A stretch of DNA of 64,000 nt from Pseudomonas sp. SLFW (GCF_009905615.1 NZ_JAAAKW010000006.1:310001-374000); one strand, 5' to 3'; shown: positions 35,812 through 46,400, numbered from the stretch's first letter. Numbers and translations: made by a program. The notes: generated from the sequence alone by a model not told the origin.

Positions 35812-38319
35812 TCAAGGCCACTGGGCAGCGGGAAAGAACCGCTCGACCAACGATGCATGCCGCACGCGGTTGACATACGCCACACGGTCGAAGGGTTCCC
35901 CCGTACGCAAGTCATAGACAGTGCCTACATCCGGTTTGTCCACTTCACGCAGCCTTACCCTGACGAAGTGATAGTGCTCTCCTCGCACTTCTCGCACAGA
36001 TTCGATGCGCAGATAGCGACCGGGGGTGAACACGACCTCCGCCTCTGCGGTGCTCAGCGACATTGGCCCGATGGGAACGCCACTGTTCATGCCCTTGCCA
36101 ATCAGTTCATAGACCACCGAGGTGTCGTCGAAGACGTTGACCCGCTTCAACCCTTTTACCTGCTTCGGTGCTACAAAATCGCGTAACGCGTAGGGGTTTT
36201 CCGTAAACGACGTAATGTCCGTGGTGACCAGTACGTCGCCCACGGTTAGCTCTCCATTACGGAACTGCCCGCCGCCGGTCGCTCGCGCACCACTGCCCCC
36301 GCGCCATAAACGCACGGCTTCGCTGCGGGGCAACTGCTCCAGCGAATCGAACAGGTCATTCAGGTAAGCGACCATCTCATTGTCGATCTCCACGCCATGG
36401 CGGAACACGCCGTTGGCCTGCGTCAACTCATCGGTGTACGCAGCGACCAGATCATTGTTGAAGTATTCCTCGTCGACCCAGGTGTAAAACGGCTTGTCGT
36501 CCTTGAGCAGATAACGAAACTGCCGCGGGTTCTCCAACAACGGATTGCTCATCGAAGGGCTGGGCAGCGCGATTGTGGATAACGTTTCGCGCTGGCGTTC
36601 GAGCAACGCCTGCGACATCTCCCAGTGCGACTCATAGTTAGCCTGCATGTAGGTGTCCCAGAATCCCGAAGCAACCGTTTCCAATTGGCCGGACACCGCC
36701 AGTTCGGGCTGGGCGACTTCGAGCGGCGTCCACATGAAATCGGTCACCACTTGCATCCGGGTGTTCGGCAGGAAGGCGTACGGATCGTCATCATCCACCG
36801 CCAACCATCCCTCGGCCTCGGGGCTGTGCCTAACCCGGAGGGTCAGGTCGTTCATCTCGATCCAGGTCGAACCGTCATCATCGATGCTAACGCCATCAAG
36901 CATTCCCGGCGTGGTCATCGGCTCTGGAACGATGCGATTGCCGTCCAGACTCTCCAGCTCGTCATTCAACCGGTCAGTTGGCTCTAACACCCGAGTGGCG
37001 ATTAGCCGCTCATGGGGCGGGGCCTGAAAATGCAGCGCCTTGACGCCCAGCCCGACATCAATGATCGAGAACACCGCAGCGACCGTGTCCGCCACCGCCG
37101 AGATGACCGCCTGCGTGCGCTCGACCACAGACCGAGCGCGCACCGCTGCGTCAATGTCCAGCGACAGGCGCGCCACGCCCGCTCCCAGCACCACCAGTCC
37201 CAGCGGCCACGCCAATACGGCAAAACCTCCGAACACCCCAAGAAATGCTCCGAGATACCCGCGCCAGAGCGACTTGCGCAAATCGGCGTTACTGACGGCC
37301 ATCGTGTGGCTGACGGCAAGATCCGTCTTGGCCCAATCCCGCATTTCGGCAAACAGATCGCCCGTCACCCGCCGACCTACCCCGAATGGCCAGGCCGGCG
37401 CTTCCGCGGGCCCAAACCGCTTCAACAGGTTGCTCATCGCCTGCTGATGAGCCTCAGCGCCTGACTGCTGATGTACGCGAAACAGCGCATCAAAGGCTTC
37501 ACGCGAGCGAAGCTGACGGCTCAGCCAATGCACCAGATCGCCGTGGTTGGCGAACGCGCGCGGCAGCCACTCGGTACCAGGGCAATACAACACGGTGCGG
37601 CCATCGTCAGCACGCAATGTGATCAGATGCCCCCCACCCGTTGCGAGGTAATGCCGAATGTGGAACGCGTGGGCAGGCGTCGGCATTTGGAGTTGCGTCA
37701 GCGTCACACCGCCTTGCCCTACTCTCAGCCACGCGCGCAGGCGCTGACGGTCGGAAGCCAACAGCGCGCCTTGATTTACCGCCTCATCAAGACTCGCGAG
37801 GAGCCGCACTTTCGCCAGCAGCGCAAAATCATCGCCATGTTCACGCCAGAAGCGTTCAGTGCGCTGCGCCAGAAGCGACGCAAAATCCATCGCCCACAAA
37901 TCGCCCATCACCTTGCCCGGTTCGAGCGGAACCTCATTGTGCTGACCGTATTCACGAGCCCCGCTGCTTCGGTTATAGAAACCGCCATAAACCGGCAACA
38001 CATCGGGGGCGACCTGAAAACCGTCGTTGAAACGGTGAATAAGCAACTGCGTGAACGTCATCGACTGTTTAGGCGGCCCGCTGTGACGCCAACCGGTAAA
38101 CGTCGGCGCGCTGGCTGCACCGTCGAACACGTTCCACCACACCCGATCCGGGTCCAGCGGCTTGCCGGTGTGCTTGAGCAGGTACTCACCCGCCGTCTTG
38201 CGCGCCAGCTTATAAAGATCAGGCCACGCCTCTAAATAGCCACGTGCCTTCGCCATCACCGCCCGCGCATCCGCCATCGAATGCAGACTGCGTTCAAAGT
38301 GTTCGAGGTCGATCGCCAT
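35812..38319 (-). CDS. Toxin-like protein: dermonecrotic-toxin-type N-terminus with a C-terminal ADP-ribosyltransferase domain
   Basis: An 835-residue protein without a signal peptide. Residues about 1-330 resemble the dermonecrotic-toxin-like (DUF6543) domain of large Pseudomonas toxins: VWWNVFDG, VYGGFYNRSSGAREYGQHN, LWAMDFASLLAQRTERFWREHGDDF, GRTVLYCPGTEWLPRAF. A hydrophobic hairpin lies near 355-383, as in translocating toxins. The C-terminal 170 residues look like an ADP-ribosyltransferase of the R-S-E class: Arg in RLWRGG (about 673), the TSF motif in TDITSFTENP (703-705), and the biglutamate E759-A-E761 followed by VVFTPGRYLRI, which fits arginine-modifying enzymes. The frame opens at a TTG (38352), but the ATG at 38319 has AAGGACTTTCAGG before it. 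No immunity gene is adjacent, so a eukaryotic target is likely. The secretion route is unknown. Confidence 0.7.
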   Translation of the reverse strand: MAIDLEHFERSLHSMADARAVMAKARGYLEAWPDLYKLARKTAGEYLLKHTGKPLDPDRVWWNVFDGAASAPTFTGWRHSGPPKQSMTFTQLLIHRFNDGFQVAPDVLPVYGGFYNRSSGAREYGQHNEVPLEPGKVMGDLWAMDFASLLAQRTERFWREHGDDFALLAKVRLLASLDEAVNQGALLASDRQRLRAWLRVGQGGVTLTQLQMPTPAHAFHIRHYLATGGGHLITLRADDGRTVLYCPGTEWLPRAFANHGDLVHWLSRQLRSREAFDALFRVHQQSGAEAHQQAMSNLLKRFGPAEAPAWPFGVGRRVTGDLFAEMRDWAKTDLAVSHTMAVSNADLRKSLWRGYLGAFLGVFGGFAVLAWPLGLVVLGAGVARLSLDIDAAVRARSVVERTQAVISAVADTVAAVFSIIDVGLGVKALHFQAPPHERLIATRVLEPTDRLNDELESLDGNRIVPEPMTTPGMLDGVSIDDDGSTWIEMNDLTLRVRHSPEAEGWLAVDDDDPYAFLPNTRMQVVTDFMWTPLEVAQPELAVSGQLETVASGFWDTYMQANYESHWEMSQALLERQRETLSTIALPSPSMSNPLLENPRQFRYLLKDDKPFYTWVDEEYFNNDLVAAYTDELTQANGVFRHGVEIDNEMVAYLNDLFDSLEQLPRSEAVRLWRGGSGARATGGGQFRNGELTVGDVLVTTDITSFTENPYALRDFVAPKQVKGLKRVNVFDDTSVVYELIGKGMNSGVPIGPMSLSTAEAEVVFTPGRYLRIESVREVRGEHYHFVRVRLREVDKPDVGTVYDLRTGEPFDRVAYVNRVRHASLVERFFPAAQWP

Positions 38320-38536
38320 CCTGAAAGTCCTTGCTGATTGAAAGACCGTCAAGGAAGCAGCTGGCGCACTGGGATATGCGGTACATAGATACCGCTGAAG
38401 GCGGAAGGTAGTGGGTTAATCTGGCCGCGCATGACCAGAACGGCCACGCCCCGAGGGTCATTTGTCAGGGCGAAACAAACGGTAAGTCAATGCAATGGAC
38501 GCTTTGGACCGAGATGGGTATCATGGCGCCCGCGTT

Positions 38537-38613
38537 GCACCTGTAGCTCAGCTGGATAGAGTACTGCCCTCCGAAGGCAGGGGTCGTGGGTTCGAATCCC
38601 GCCAGGTGCGCCA
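38537..38613 (+). tRNA. tRNA-Arg (anticodon CCG)
   Basis: A 77-base cloverleaf with acceptor stem GCACCTG/CAGGTGC, D-arm CTCAGCTGGATAGAG, anticodon stem CTGCC/GGCAG with loop CTCCGAA (anticodon CCG at 38571-38573), T-arm with GGTTCGAATCC, and an encoded CCA end. It reads CGG arginine codons. Confidence 0.96.
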
Positions 38614-38661
38614 TCTTCGATCCTGAGTCATGCACAGCAGACCGGGACCCGCTTTATAAAG

Positions 38662-38688
38662 AAGCCCGCCGATGCGCGGGCTTTTTTG
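38662..38688 (+). terminator. Terminator after tRNA-Arg
   Basis: AAGCCCGC...GCGGGCTT stem followed by TTTTT on the plus strand, about 50 bases beyond the tRNA. Confidence 0.8.
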
Positions 38689-38720
38689 TGGGCGCTGTCC
38701 CGTCCTGAAACAGGTCAATA

Positions 38721-38759
38721 AAAAAACCGGCCCCACTCTCTAAGAAGGGCCGGCTTTTT
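38721..38759 (-). terminator. Terminator of the tagQ end of the type VI operon
   Basis: CCGGCCC...GGGCCGG stem; the minus strand continues into TTTTTT. It lies 24 bases after the tagQ stop and closes the minus-strand type VI secretion unit. Confidence 0.85.
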
Positions 38760-38782
38760 GTCACTCACTTACCCCAAACTAA

Positions 38783-39724
38783 TCAAACATTCGGGCAAGG
38801 CACCGGTGCCCAGTCGCCGAGGTCCGGGTTTTTGCACATGGCGTTGACTTGGGACTGGCCGGTCGCGGCGACCTGCTGGCCTGCGGCCTGTTTGGTTTTT
38901 GCGTCCTGGATGGTCTTCTCGGTGGCAACTGCTTCTTGAGGTACGGTTGGCAGTTTTTTCTTCGCCGGTGCTTTCTTTTTGCTGGTTACAGGGGTGACAG
39001 GAGTGGTGTCTGCAGCCGCGACGGTGGCCACGTCGGCGCGTTGAACGCCTACGGTTTGCAGGTCTTTTTCGTACGCTTGGGTGTAGTTGTCGAGGTTTTC
39101 ACCGGTGCGGCCGTTTACGGCGGTGATCAGGTCGTTGGACTCTTTGAGGCCTGCAACGATTTCAGCCAGACGCTTGCGGCCTTCGATGTCGTTCATGGTC
39201 TTGGCTTTGCGCGCGGAGAGGAGTTTGGTGAACTCGCCCTGATAGCACGTCTGCGACGCTTTGGCGTAACCGACGCTGCGGTCGATGTCGGCGGCGCTCT
39301 TGTCGATATCGGTGGCGTAGGAGCCGATGCGCTGGTTGTCGTCGGTGATCTGTTTTTGTTTCTCGGTGTAATAGCCAGCCGCGCCACCTACCAAAGCACC
39401 ACCGGCGACGCCAATGGCGACGTTGCGCGCGCGGTCTTGGGAGTTGCCGACCAAGGCCCCGGCCAATGCGCCGCCCAGCGCCCCCACAGCAGCCCCGCCG
39501 ATCACGGATTTGCTTACATCAGAGTCAGTCTGACGCAAGTGCTGCACCGGCTCGTAGCACGTCGGGTAGTACTCGACCTTGGTGCTGGCGCCGACCTTGG
39601 ACACAGGCGAGTTGGCGCATCCCGCCATCAGTACGAAGCCAAATCCTGCGGCGACCAACAACAGCCCACGGCATTTGGAGTTCGAAACCACAGTGTTAAC
39701 AGCAGGGTTACGGGATAACTGCAT
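38783..39724 (-). CDS. tagQ: TagQ-like lipoprotein of the type VI threonine-phosphorylation pathway
   Basis: A 313-residue lipoprotein. The signal ends in a lipobox LMAGC (Cys about residue 35). A glycine-zipper membrane-like stretch follows (VIGGAAVGALGGALAGALVG and IGVAGGALVGGAAGYYTE), then a helical region and a Lys/Ala/Pro-rich linker (SKKKAPAKKKLP). In P. aeruginosa TagQ anchors TagR at the outer membrane, upstream of the kinase PpkA. Position next to tagR at the end of the operon fits PA0070. Identity rests mainly on context plus the lipobox. Confidence 0.8.
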   Translation of the reverse strand: MQLSRNPAVNTVVSNSKCRGLLLVAAGFGFVLMAGCANSPVSKVGASTKVEYYPTCYEPVQHLRQTDSDVSKSVIGGAAVGALGGALAGALVGNSQDRARNVAIGVAGGALVGGAAGYYTEKQKQITDDNQRIGSYATDIDKSAADIDRSVGYAKASQTCYQGEFTKLLSARKAKTMNDIEGRKRLAEIVAGLKESNDLITAVNGRTGENLDNYTQAYEKDLQTVGVQRADVATVAAADTTPVTPVTSKKKAPAKKKLPTVPQEAVATEKTIQDAKTKQAAGQQVAATGQSQVNAMCKNPDLGDWAPVPCPNV

Positions 39725-39806
39725 GGTGATGCTCTCTTTTTTGGTTTTACAACGCCGGAGGCGAATGACCGTCCGGACTCCCTTTAAGCTCGCTGGACAA
39801 CGACCG

Positions 39807-41540
39807 TCATGGTTGAGCGGTCGAAGCGAGCAATTCCTTCAGAATCGCTTGTGGGTCCGCGCGGTTTTGCTGGCGGTAGTTGCTCACATGGCGAACGAAT
39901 AACGTGGCGCGGGCGACCAGGCTCTTGCCCAGCACCGGTTTGCGATTGAGTTCTTCCTTGACCCGCTGGAACTGCGCCTGAATCACCGCGTCGGTGTAGC
40001 GCGTGCCGGTGGCAAGGTTGTCGATGTAGATGGCGACGGCCCCGTCCAGCGCACTGCTGCCGTTTTCGATGGCCACTGCGAACAGCTTGGCGCTGGCTTC
40101 ATCCTTGGCATCGGCGGCCTGTTTTTGGCTCTTGCGCAGATTGGTGAGGCGAATGTTGTAGTTGTTGATGGTTTCAGCGACGAGGGCCGAGGACTGGATC
40201 AGGTTGCCGGCTGCTTCTTCGCGTTGTTGGGCGATGAGTGAGACGTTGCGCTTGAGCTCTTCGTTGACCAGCCCCAGTTCGGCTTGCAGGCGAGGGTCGG
40301 TGCTGGCGGCGATGATGGTGTCGAGGCGCTTGGTCGGGTCTTGGGCGTCGTCGATGGCGTCGGTCAACGAGGCCAGTCGCCCTTCTTTCTGCCATTGCTC
40401 GAACAGCTCTTTATAGCGGGAGCGCGGGGCAGACAGCGCCCCAATGGCGACTCGGAACCCGGTGGTTTCGTTGCTTTGCTCGGTGCCGTCGGCGGCGAAC
40501 AGCGGGTACTCGCGGCGCATGCCCGTGAACAGCGTGCCCTCGCCTTCCAGGTAATTGCCGCCCTTGGCCACGAAGCCGCCGTACGCCCCTTGGCGCCGTC
40601 CTGCGTGCACGAGCTGGAATGACTCTTGAACCATTTCCGCAGCGTTGCCGATCACGTCGAACAAGCCGATGGGGTTGGGCAACTTGGTCCCGATGGGCAT
40701 GAGGCGTGCGGCCTGTCCGGTGCCGCCCGCGACCTGGTTGAAGACTGCCCAGTCGCCCAGCGGGCCGTCCGTTTCGCTGCCTTCGACGCGACGTGGAAAC
40801 AACCGGCCTTCAAGCTCCTGACGGCTGACGGCCTGAGCACCACGGGCAGCGTATTCCCACTCGACCTCCGTCGGCAGGCGCACGAAACCTACGCCGCCGT
40901 CATCTTCGGTTTTTCCCCGTCCGCTGACGGGCAGCAGATCGCGGTGATATTTCATCAGCCAGGCGCTGTAAACCGCCGAAAAACGTTCGGCTTCGAAGCG
41001 CGACAGCTTGACCTTGGGCAAGCGGCCCGCCATGCCTTCCGGCGCCTCACAGGCGGGGCCCGGCTCGCCACTGGCCAAGGACTGAGCCTGTGACATCACC
41101 TGGGCATATTGTCGAGCCGTGACTTCGTACTTACCGATGAAATACAGCATCGGCTTAAGCGGCGTGGCAGCGTCGGTCTTCGGCAACTGCGGGCTGATGC
41201 TCTTGCGCCAGTCGCCGGGCAGGTCGTTGAGGGTGAACTGGCCGTTGATGAAGTCACGCCGGTAACCGGAAATGAACGACTGCTTATACCCCGCCTCGCC
41301 CTCGCTGAACGGGTAGCCGAGGCTGACTTCGCGATCGTCCAGCGTGCCTTGGGCCAACACATAGACGTAGCGGAACACCATCTCGCCATCGCACGGCAAC
41401 GGCAGCACCACATCGTCGGCCAAGGGTTTGGGGTTATCCAGCGTGTTTTCGTCGGCTGCCAGCAGTCCCGAAGACAGGCCGAGGCACGCGCAGATCATTG
41501 CGGCGGCCCTTATGTTGAACGCGCTGCACCACTTAAACAT
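39807..41540 (-). CDS. tagR: TagR-like periplasmic protein with formylglycine-enzyme-like domain
   Basis: Exported protein of 577 residues with a signal peptide (ICACLGLSSGLLAAD). The middle carries the FGE-sulfatase/SUMF1-like fold: MLYFIGKYEVTARQYAQVM, RLPTEVEWEYAARG, IGLFDVIGNAAEMVQES, VAKGGNYLEG and TGFRVAIG. This fold is used as a non-enzymatic sensor in TagR, which activates the kinase PpkA. The C-terminal 200 residues are predominantly helical. The open frame begins at 41612, but the ATG at 41540 has GGAAGGA before it; it overlaps the end of tagS by 8 bases. Confidence 0.88.
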   Translation of the reverse strand: MFKWCSAFNIRAAAMICACLGLSSGLLAADENTLDNPKPLADDVVLPLPCDGEMVFRYVYVLAQGTLDDREVSLGYPFSEGEAGYKQSFISGYRRDFINGQFTLNDLPGDWRKSISPQLPKTDAATPLKPMLYFIGKYEVTARQYAQVMSQAQSLASGEPGPACEAPEGMAGRLPKVKLSRFEAERFSAVYSAWLMKYHRDLLPVSGRGKTEDDGGVGFVRLPTEVEWEYAARGAQAVSRQELEGRLFPRRVEGSETDGPLGDWAVFNQVAGGTGQAARLMPIGTKLPNPIGLFDVIGNAAEMVQESFQLVHAGRRQGAYGGFVAKGGNYLEGEGTLFTGMRREYPLFAADGTEQSNETTGFRVAIGALSAPRSRYKELFEQWQKEGRLASLTDAIDDAQDPTKRLDTIIAASTDPRLQAELGLVNEELKRNVSLIAQQREEAAGNLIQSSALVAETINNYNIRLTNLRKSQKQAADAKDEASAKLFAVAIENGSSALDGAVAIYIDNLATGTRYTDAVIQAQFQRVKEELNRKPVLGKSLVARATLFVRHVSNYRQQNRADPQAILKELLASTAQP

Positions 41541-42735
41541 CGCGTATTCCTTCCGAAGCTTCGATGCGCGCCACACGCCAGCCACCCAATGCCGCCGCCA
41601 TCGCACTGGCACCGAGCACCGCCAGCAGGGCCACGCAGTAATGACGTATCAGCAGATGGCTGGCGTATTCGCCCGGCACCTGCACGAACAGATGGTTGAG
41701 GCCGCGCTCGGCCAAGCCGTAGAGCGCAAAGCTGATGATCGCGGCCAGCACCCCGCTGTAGATCGCTTGCAGGACGACGAACAGCAACAGCGCGCCGGTG
41801 CTGAAACCAATCAAGCGCAGCACCGACAGCTCGCGACGCTTGCGCTCGACCGACGCCAAGGACCCGGCGAACACCGCGGCGATGGCACCGGCGACCGCGA
41901 GCGCAGCAATGATCCAGAAGACCAGCGTGAGGTTGCGGCTAAGGGACTGAACCTGAGCGATGGTCTGTGCCTGAGTCGACACCAACAGGTGCTGCTCAGC
42001 GAAATACACACGCAGCGGTTCGACGTCAGTCAGGTTGCGGGCGTAAAGCCGAAACGCTGGAAATACGCGCGTTTGAACGGTTTCGGGCCTCTCGCCCGCC
42101 CAGCCCATGGCCTCCACGGCGCGCCCGTCGCGGTAATCTTCCACAGCCTCCAACAGGGCGAGGGAGGTGAAGATTCCATCACGGCCAAACGCCTCAAGCG
42201 GCAAGATCCCCGTGACCTGCAATCGGGTGTGCTGGGCCTGTGGTTGTCCTGCGACCTGACGGGTGAAGGTGGCGTCCAACCAATCCCCGGCTTTGGCGCC
42301 GAGCTTTTCCGCCGCGGTCTGGGTCAGCAGTACGCGGTCCAGTTCGTTCGGCGCCAAGGCAGTGCCCAGCAGCGGATCGCCCACGGCAGTGGGGATCATT
42401 TCGACATTGAGCACTGAATCTTGCGCAGGCATCGACAGGTCCGCCGTCGCCGCAATCTGCCGAGTGCGAGGTAACGCGAATGCCACGTCCGGACGTTTCG
42501 CCAACGCATTGATGAATTCGGCATTGAAACGACCGCCGCCCATGGGGATCACTTCACGCACGGTGGGGTCACGTTCAAGGCGCTCGGTGAGGCTGCCCAC
42601 CAGTCCGAACTTCAGCCCGAACAGGACGAGCAAGGGCGCGATAACCGCGACCAGCGCCAACACCGCACACGCCGACAGTCGCGAATCGGCGCGAAAATCC
42701 TGCCAGGCCAGCGACATCACCAGAGCCATACGCAT
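41533..42735 (-). CDS. tagS: TagS-like ABC permease of the type VI signalling pathway
   Basis: Inner-membrane permease of 400 residues with FtsX/LolC-type topology: one N-terminal helix (CAVLALVAVIAPLLVLFGL), a large periplasmic domain (about 45-255), then three helices at the C-terminus. With the ATPase TagT it forms a LolDE-like complex that, with TagQR, triggers PpkA. It overlaps tagT by 1 base and tagR by 8, so the genes are coupled. Confidence 0.87.
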   Translation of the reverse strand: MRMALVMSLAWQDFRADSRLSACAVLALVAVIAPLLVLFGLKFGLVGSLTERLERDPTVREVIPMGGGRFNAEFINALAKRPDVAFALPRTRQIAATADLSMPAQDSVLNVEMIPTAVGDPLLGTALAPNELDRVLLTQTAAEKLGAKAGDWLDATFTRQVAGQPQAQHTRLQVTGILPLEAFGRDGIFTSLALLEAVEDYRDGRAVEAMGWAGERPETVQTRVFPAFRLYARNLTDVEPLRVYFAEQHLLVSTQAQTIAQVQSLSRNLTLVFWIIAALAVAGAIAAVFAGSLASVERKRRELSVLRLIGFSTGALLLFVVLQAIYSGVLAAIISFALYGLAERGLNHLFVQVPGEYASHLLIRHYCVALLAVLGASAMAAALGGWRVARIEASEGIRDV

Positions 42736-43451
42736 CAGCGTGCGTCCTCCAGCGTTGCGGTCACGCCACCATCGTCATCACGTGAACACGCAATCCGCAG
42801 TGGATGCAGACCCGCATTACGCGCCAGCCCTTCGTCATGGGTCGCGATCACGCAGCAGGCGCCCTGCTCTCGTACGCGGCCCAACAACAATTGCATGACA
42901 CGCAAGGCGTTCAGCGGGTCGAGCGAAGCCGTGGGTTCATCGGCGAGCAGCAAGTGCGGATGATGAGCCAACGCCCGGGCGCAGCTGACCCGTTGCCGCT
43001 GCCCGACAGAGAGCGTGTGGGGCTTTTTGTGCAAGTGTTCGCTCACTTCCAACTGCGCGGCCAATCGTTCGACTGAGCCGTCGTCGGCCAGCCCCAGCAA
43101 TTGACGCGGTAGGTTGATGTTGCTTCGAACATCGAGGTAGCCCAGCAGTCCACCGGTTTGCAGCACATAGCCAATCTGCTGACTGCGCAGCTGCGCCAGC
43201 TGATTCTGTTGCGCCTCACGCCACAGCCCGGAGACATCGACATGCCCCCGCTCGCTGACGAAATCAAACCGCTGCGCCGCATCGGGCGAGAGAACCAGCG
43301 CCAGCAGGTCGAGGACGGTGCTTTTGCCGGACCCGCTGGGGCCGACCAACGCAAACTGCCTGCCCGCCGCCAACTCCAGTCGCGGAATCACCAGACTGTA
43401 ACGCTGGCTGCCTTCGCCTCGCGTCTTGCGCACGTCTCGCAGACTCATCAT
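42735..43451 (-). CDS. tagT: TagT-like ABC ATPase of the type VI signalling pathway
   Basis: A LolD/MacB-like ATPase of 238 residues. Walker A GPSGSGKST, Q-loop, signature LSVGQRQR, Walker B LLLADEPTASLDP and H-loop ATHDEG are present. A GTG-ATG-ATG run begins the frame; the ATG at 43451 overlaps the ppkA stop codon by one base. In P. aeruginosa TagT is the ATPase partner of TagS and is needed for PpkA activation. Confidence 0.88.
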   Translation of the reverse strand: MMSLRDVRKTRGEGSQRYSLVIPRLELAAGRQFALVGPSGSGKSTVLDLLALVLSPDAAQRFDFVSERGHVDVSGLWREAQQNQLAQLRSQQIGYVLQTGGLLGYLDVRSNINLPRQLLGLADDGSVERLAAQLEVSEHLHKKPHTLSVGQRQRVSCARALAHHPHLLLADEPTASLDPLNALRVMQLLLGRVREQGACCVIATHDEGLARNAGLHPLRIACSRDDDGGVTATLEDAR

Positions 43452-46400
43452 CACGGCAGCGTCGACAACGGAACGCGGTACAGCGCATCACCCGGCTCGG
43501 CGTCGCCGAAACGGACCCAATTCGCCAGATCGTTGTGGAAGGTCTCGTAGAGGCGAATTTTCGAATCCAGCTCGTCGATAAAATCTTCCTGTTCGGCCAC
43601 GCTCAGCGACAACCACAGATCCTGGGTCATGCTCAGGGATTTGCTGCGATACGGCAGGCCGTCCAGATACTCGCCCAGCACCCCGCTCTGCGCGAGGTTG
43701 CCGCCCTTGCGCAAGGCTGACGGATCGCGGCTCATGTAGGCGCTGGCGCTGGCAATTTCCTGAAAGAAGTCCTTGGGTGAGCTTTGGGTTTTACGCGCGG
43801 CATCGACGATCAGTTTCAGCGATTGCTGAAGGTCATTGAGCTGCAATTTGCTGAGCATCACGCACACCTGAAACTCGGGAAGCGTCGGGTTGGTGAGGTC
43901 GCGGTCTGCCGTCCAGGCGCTGACCAGTTGCGGCGCGCGCACGCCGGTCTGCTGACCGAGGAAGTCCATGCGCATCGCGTAGCCGATGGCGGCCGATTTG
44001 TCGGCGACAGTCGGGGCCGCTGGAAGCGTTGGCGCGACCTGGGGTTGATTGCTGCGCACCTGATGCACCAGATCGGCGAAGACGGAGCCGATCTCGGCCA
44101 CGCGGTCACCGAATTTCTGCACATCGCCGCCCGGCACGGGCACGTACAAATCGCCAATCTGCGGGTTCGCGTCGGCCGTCAGCGTGCGGTATTGCTGTTC
44201 GGCGAAAGCGTGGTTTTTCTTGCCCGCATCGGTTTTGAGGTGCAGCGCGTAGATCTTGATCTGCTTGCCCAGCGCGGCCTGCCGCACTTCAGCCTCGTTC
44301 ATCTGCGTACTGCTGTAAGGGTCATTCTTGCGCAGGGAACCGGCGTCGCTGACCAGCAGAATCAGGCGTCCGCCGTACCCCGACCAGTCCATGCCATTGA
44401 CCGCCTGCATCACTCCGGCGAAGGCATCTTCGTTGAAGGAGTGGCTCGAAACGTGGGTGGCCTTGACCTGCCGCGCCAGCTCCAGAAAGCGCTGCGGGTC
44501 GCGGCCTTGCTCCAGCGTGACCAATGTCTTGCTCAGGTATTCCAGGCCCGGCGTCTTGCTGACGTTATTGCGAAAGCCCACCAGCCCGAAGCTGACGTTA
44601 TCCAGCTCGCCGCGCTTGCCGATCTGGTTTTGCAACTCGGCGACCACATCACGCACCTGATCAATGTAGGGCTGCATCGACACCGACGTGTCCACCACCA
44701 GCACCACCCCGGTGCGGAAGGCGTCTTTGCTGGCAACCGTCTTGATCTGCTCACCCGAGGCCGTGCGTTGCGGGGTGTTGCCGGGATCGATGGAGGCGAC
44801 GTTCAGCAGTTGGACCGGCTGACCGTTCTGATCAAAGGTCTCTTTGGCGTCGAAGATCGGCAGCAGGTAGAACTGGTTCTGCGGCACTGCACTCGCTGCG
44901 GGTTCCAGCGCCAGCACTTGATGGCTGGCGTCGGCGTTTTTCTGCGCATCCAGCAGCAGTTTTTTCGCGGCCGCAGGGTCATTCAGCAGCTTCTCCAGTT
45001 GCTTTGGCTCACGCATGAACATCGCCGGAGCGCGTCCTGAGCGTTCGCTGAATTTCAGCACCAGACTTTGCTTCCAGTCGCTGACTTGATCCGCTGGCAG
45101 CCAGCCTTCGCTATGACCGTCACTGCTCGCGCCGACGCGCAGCCACTCGCTACCATTCACGGTTTTGCGCTGATAGACGTACAGCACCGAAAACGCTGGG
45201 AGCGCTTGATCGCCCATTGTCCCGGCGTCTGCGGAAAACTTCGCACCCGGTTTGCTTAGCACACGCTGGAACAGCGTTTTTTTGTTCGCCATCAACAATG
45301 GGCGATCCCCACCATCAGCCTCCACCACTGAGGCTTGTGCAGGGGGTGTGACAGGTGTTTTTTCAGGCGATGCAGGGGACGTCTGTGTTGGGCTGGCGAC
45401 AGGCGGCTTAGTAGCAGGGATCGTTGAAGCGGTTGCGGTTGAAGCCACCACAGGCTTGCCGTCGCTCAACCACCAATACCCGCCAAGACCCAATCCCAGT
45501 GCTGCCGCAATCGCCACGCCCAGCAAAGCCAGCACGGGACCTTTGCGCTGTCCGGACTGACTCGACGCTTCGCCCGCAGGCATGGGTCTCACCGGTGGTT
45601 CAGGCTGCTGCGGAGGCAAATCGGGTATTTCGATAGAGACAGGCGTCAGGCCAGCCAAATCGGTTTTCGGCGCAGGCTCGACGTGCAAGTCCGCTGGCGG
45701 CAGCGGCAAGACACGAATCTGCGTCGCGTCGATGTTGTCAGGCGGCAGGTTATCCAGCGCGGCGATCAGCTCGGCGGCGTCGGAGAACCGGTCATCGCGA
45801 TCCTTGGCCAGCAATTTGGTGAGGATGTGCTGATAACGCCCGTGATGAATCGGCAGTTCCGGCAGTGGCTCGGTCAGGTGCGCGAGCGCTGTCGAGAGCG
45901 CATCGGTACCGTTGTAAGGCAGCTTTCCGACCAGCATTTCGTAAAGCACGACACCCAGCGCATAGAGGTCAGCGCGACCGTCGATTTCCAGCCCGCGCGC
46001 CTGTTCGGGACTCATGTAACTCGGGGTGCCGACGGCGAAACCGGCTTGGGTGAACTGTGTGCGGTCGTCCAGCGATTTGGCGATGCCGAAGTCCGACAAC
46101 ACCGCCGAGCCATTGGCGCGGAACAGGATGTTGGCGGGCTTCACATCGCGGTGCACCAACCCCTGCGCGTGGGCATAGCCCAGCGCCGAGGCGATCTGGC
46201 GAATGTAGGTCAGGCCCTGTTCGGCACTCATGCCCGCCGCAACGCGTTCTTTCAGCGTGCCGTTGGGCAGGTATTCCATGGCCATGTAATACAGCGCGCC
46301 GACATTGCCGATGTCGTGGATGGTGACCGTGTGCGGGTGCGACAGGCGCGCCAGGGTTTTGCCTTCGCGCAAAAAACGCTCGCAGAACGTGGCGTCGGCC

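Noticed and set aside
35569..38613. Toxin gene next to a tRNA as a possible integrative island
   Set aside because: No integrase gene and no second copy of the tRNA 3' end were found on the far side of the toxin gene; the flanks are ordinary chromosomal genes.
38548..38736. A 62-codon minus-strand frame covering the tRNA
   Set aside because: It is the reverse complement of the tRNA-Arg gene and its terminator; the predicted peptide is the familiar tRNA-shadow artefact ([14 protein letters not shown]).
43784..45040. Plus-strand frame of 418 codons opposite ppkA
   Set aside because: Antisense shadow of the kinase gene, with no ribosome site or recognisable domain.
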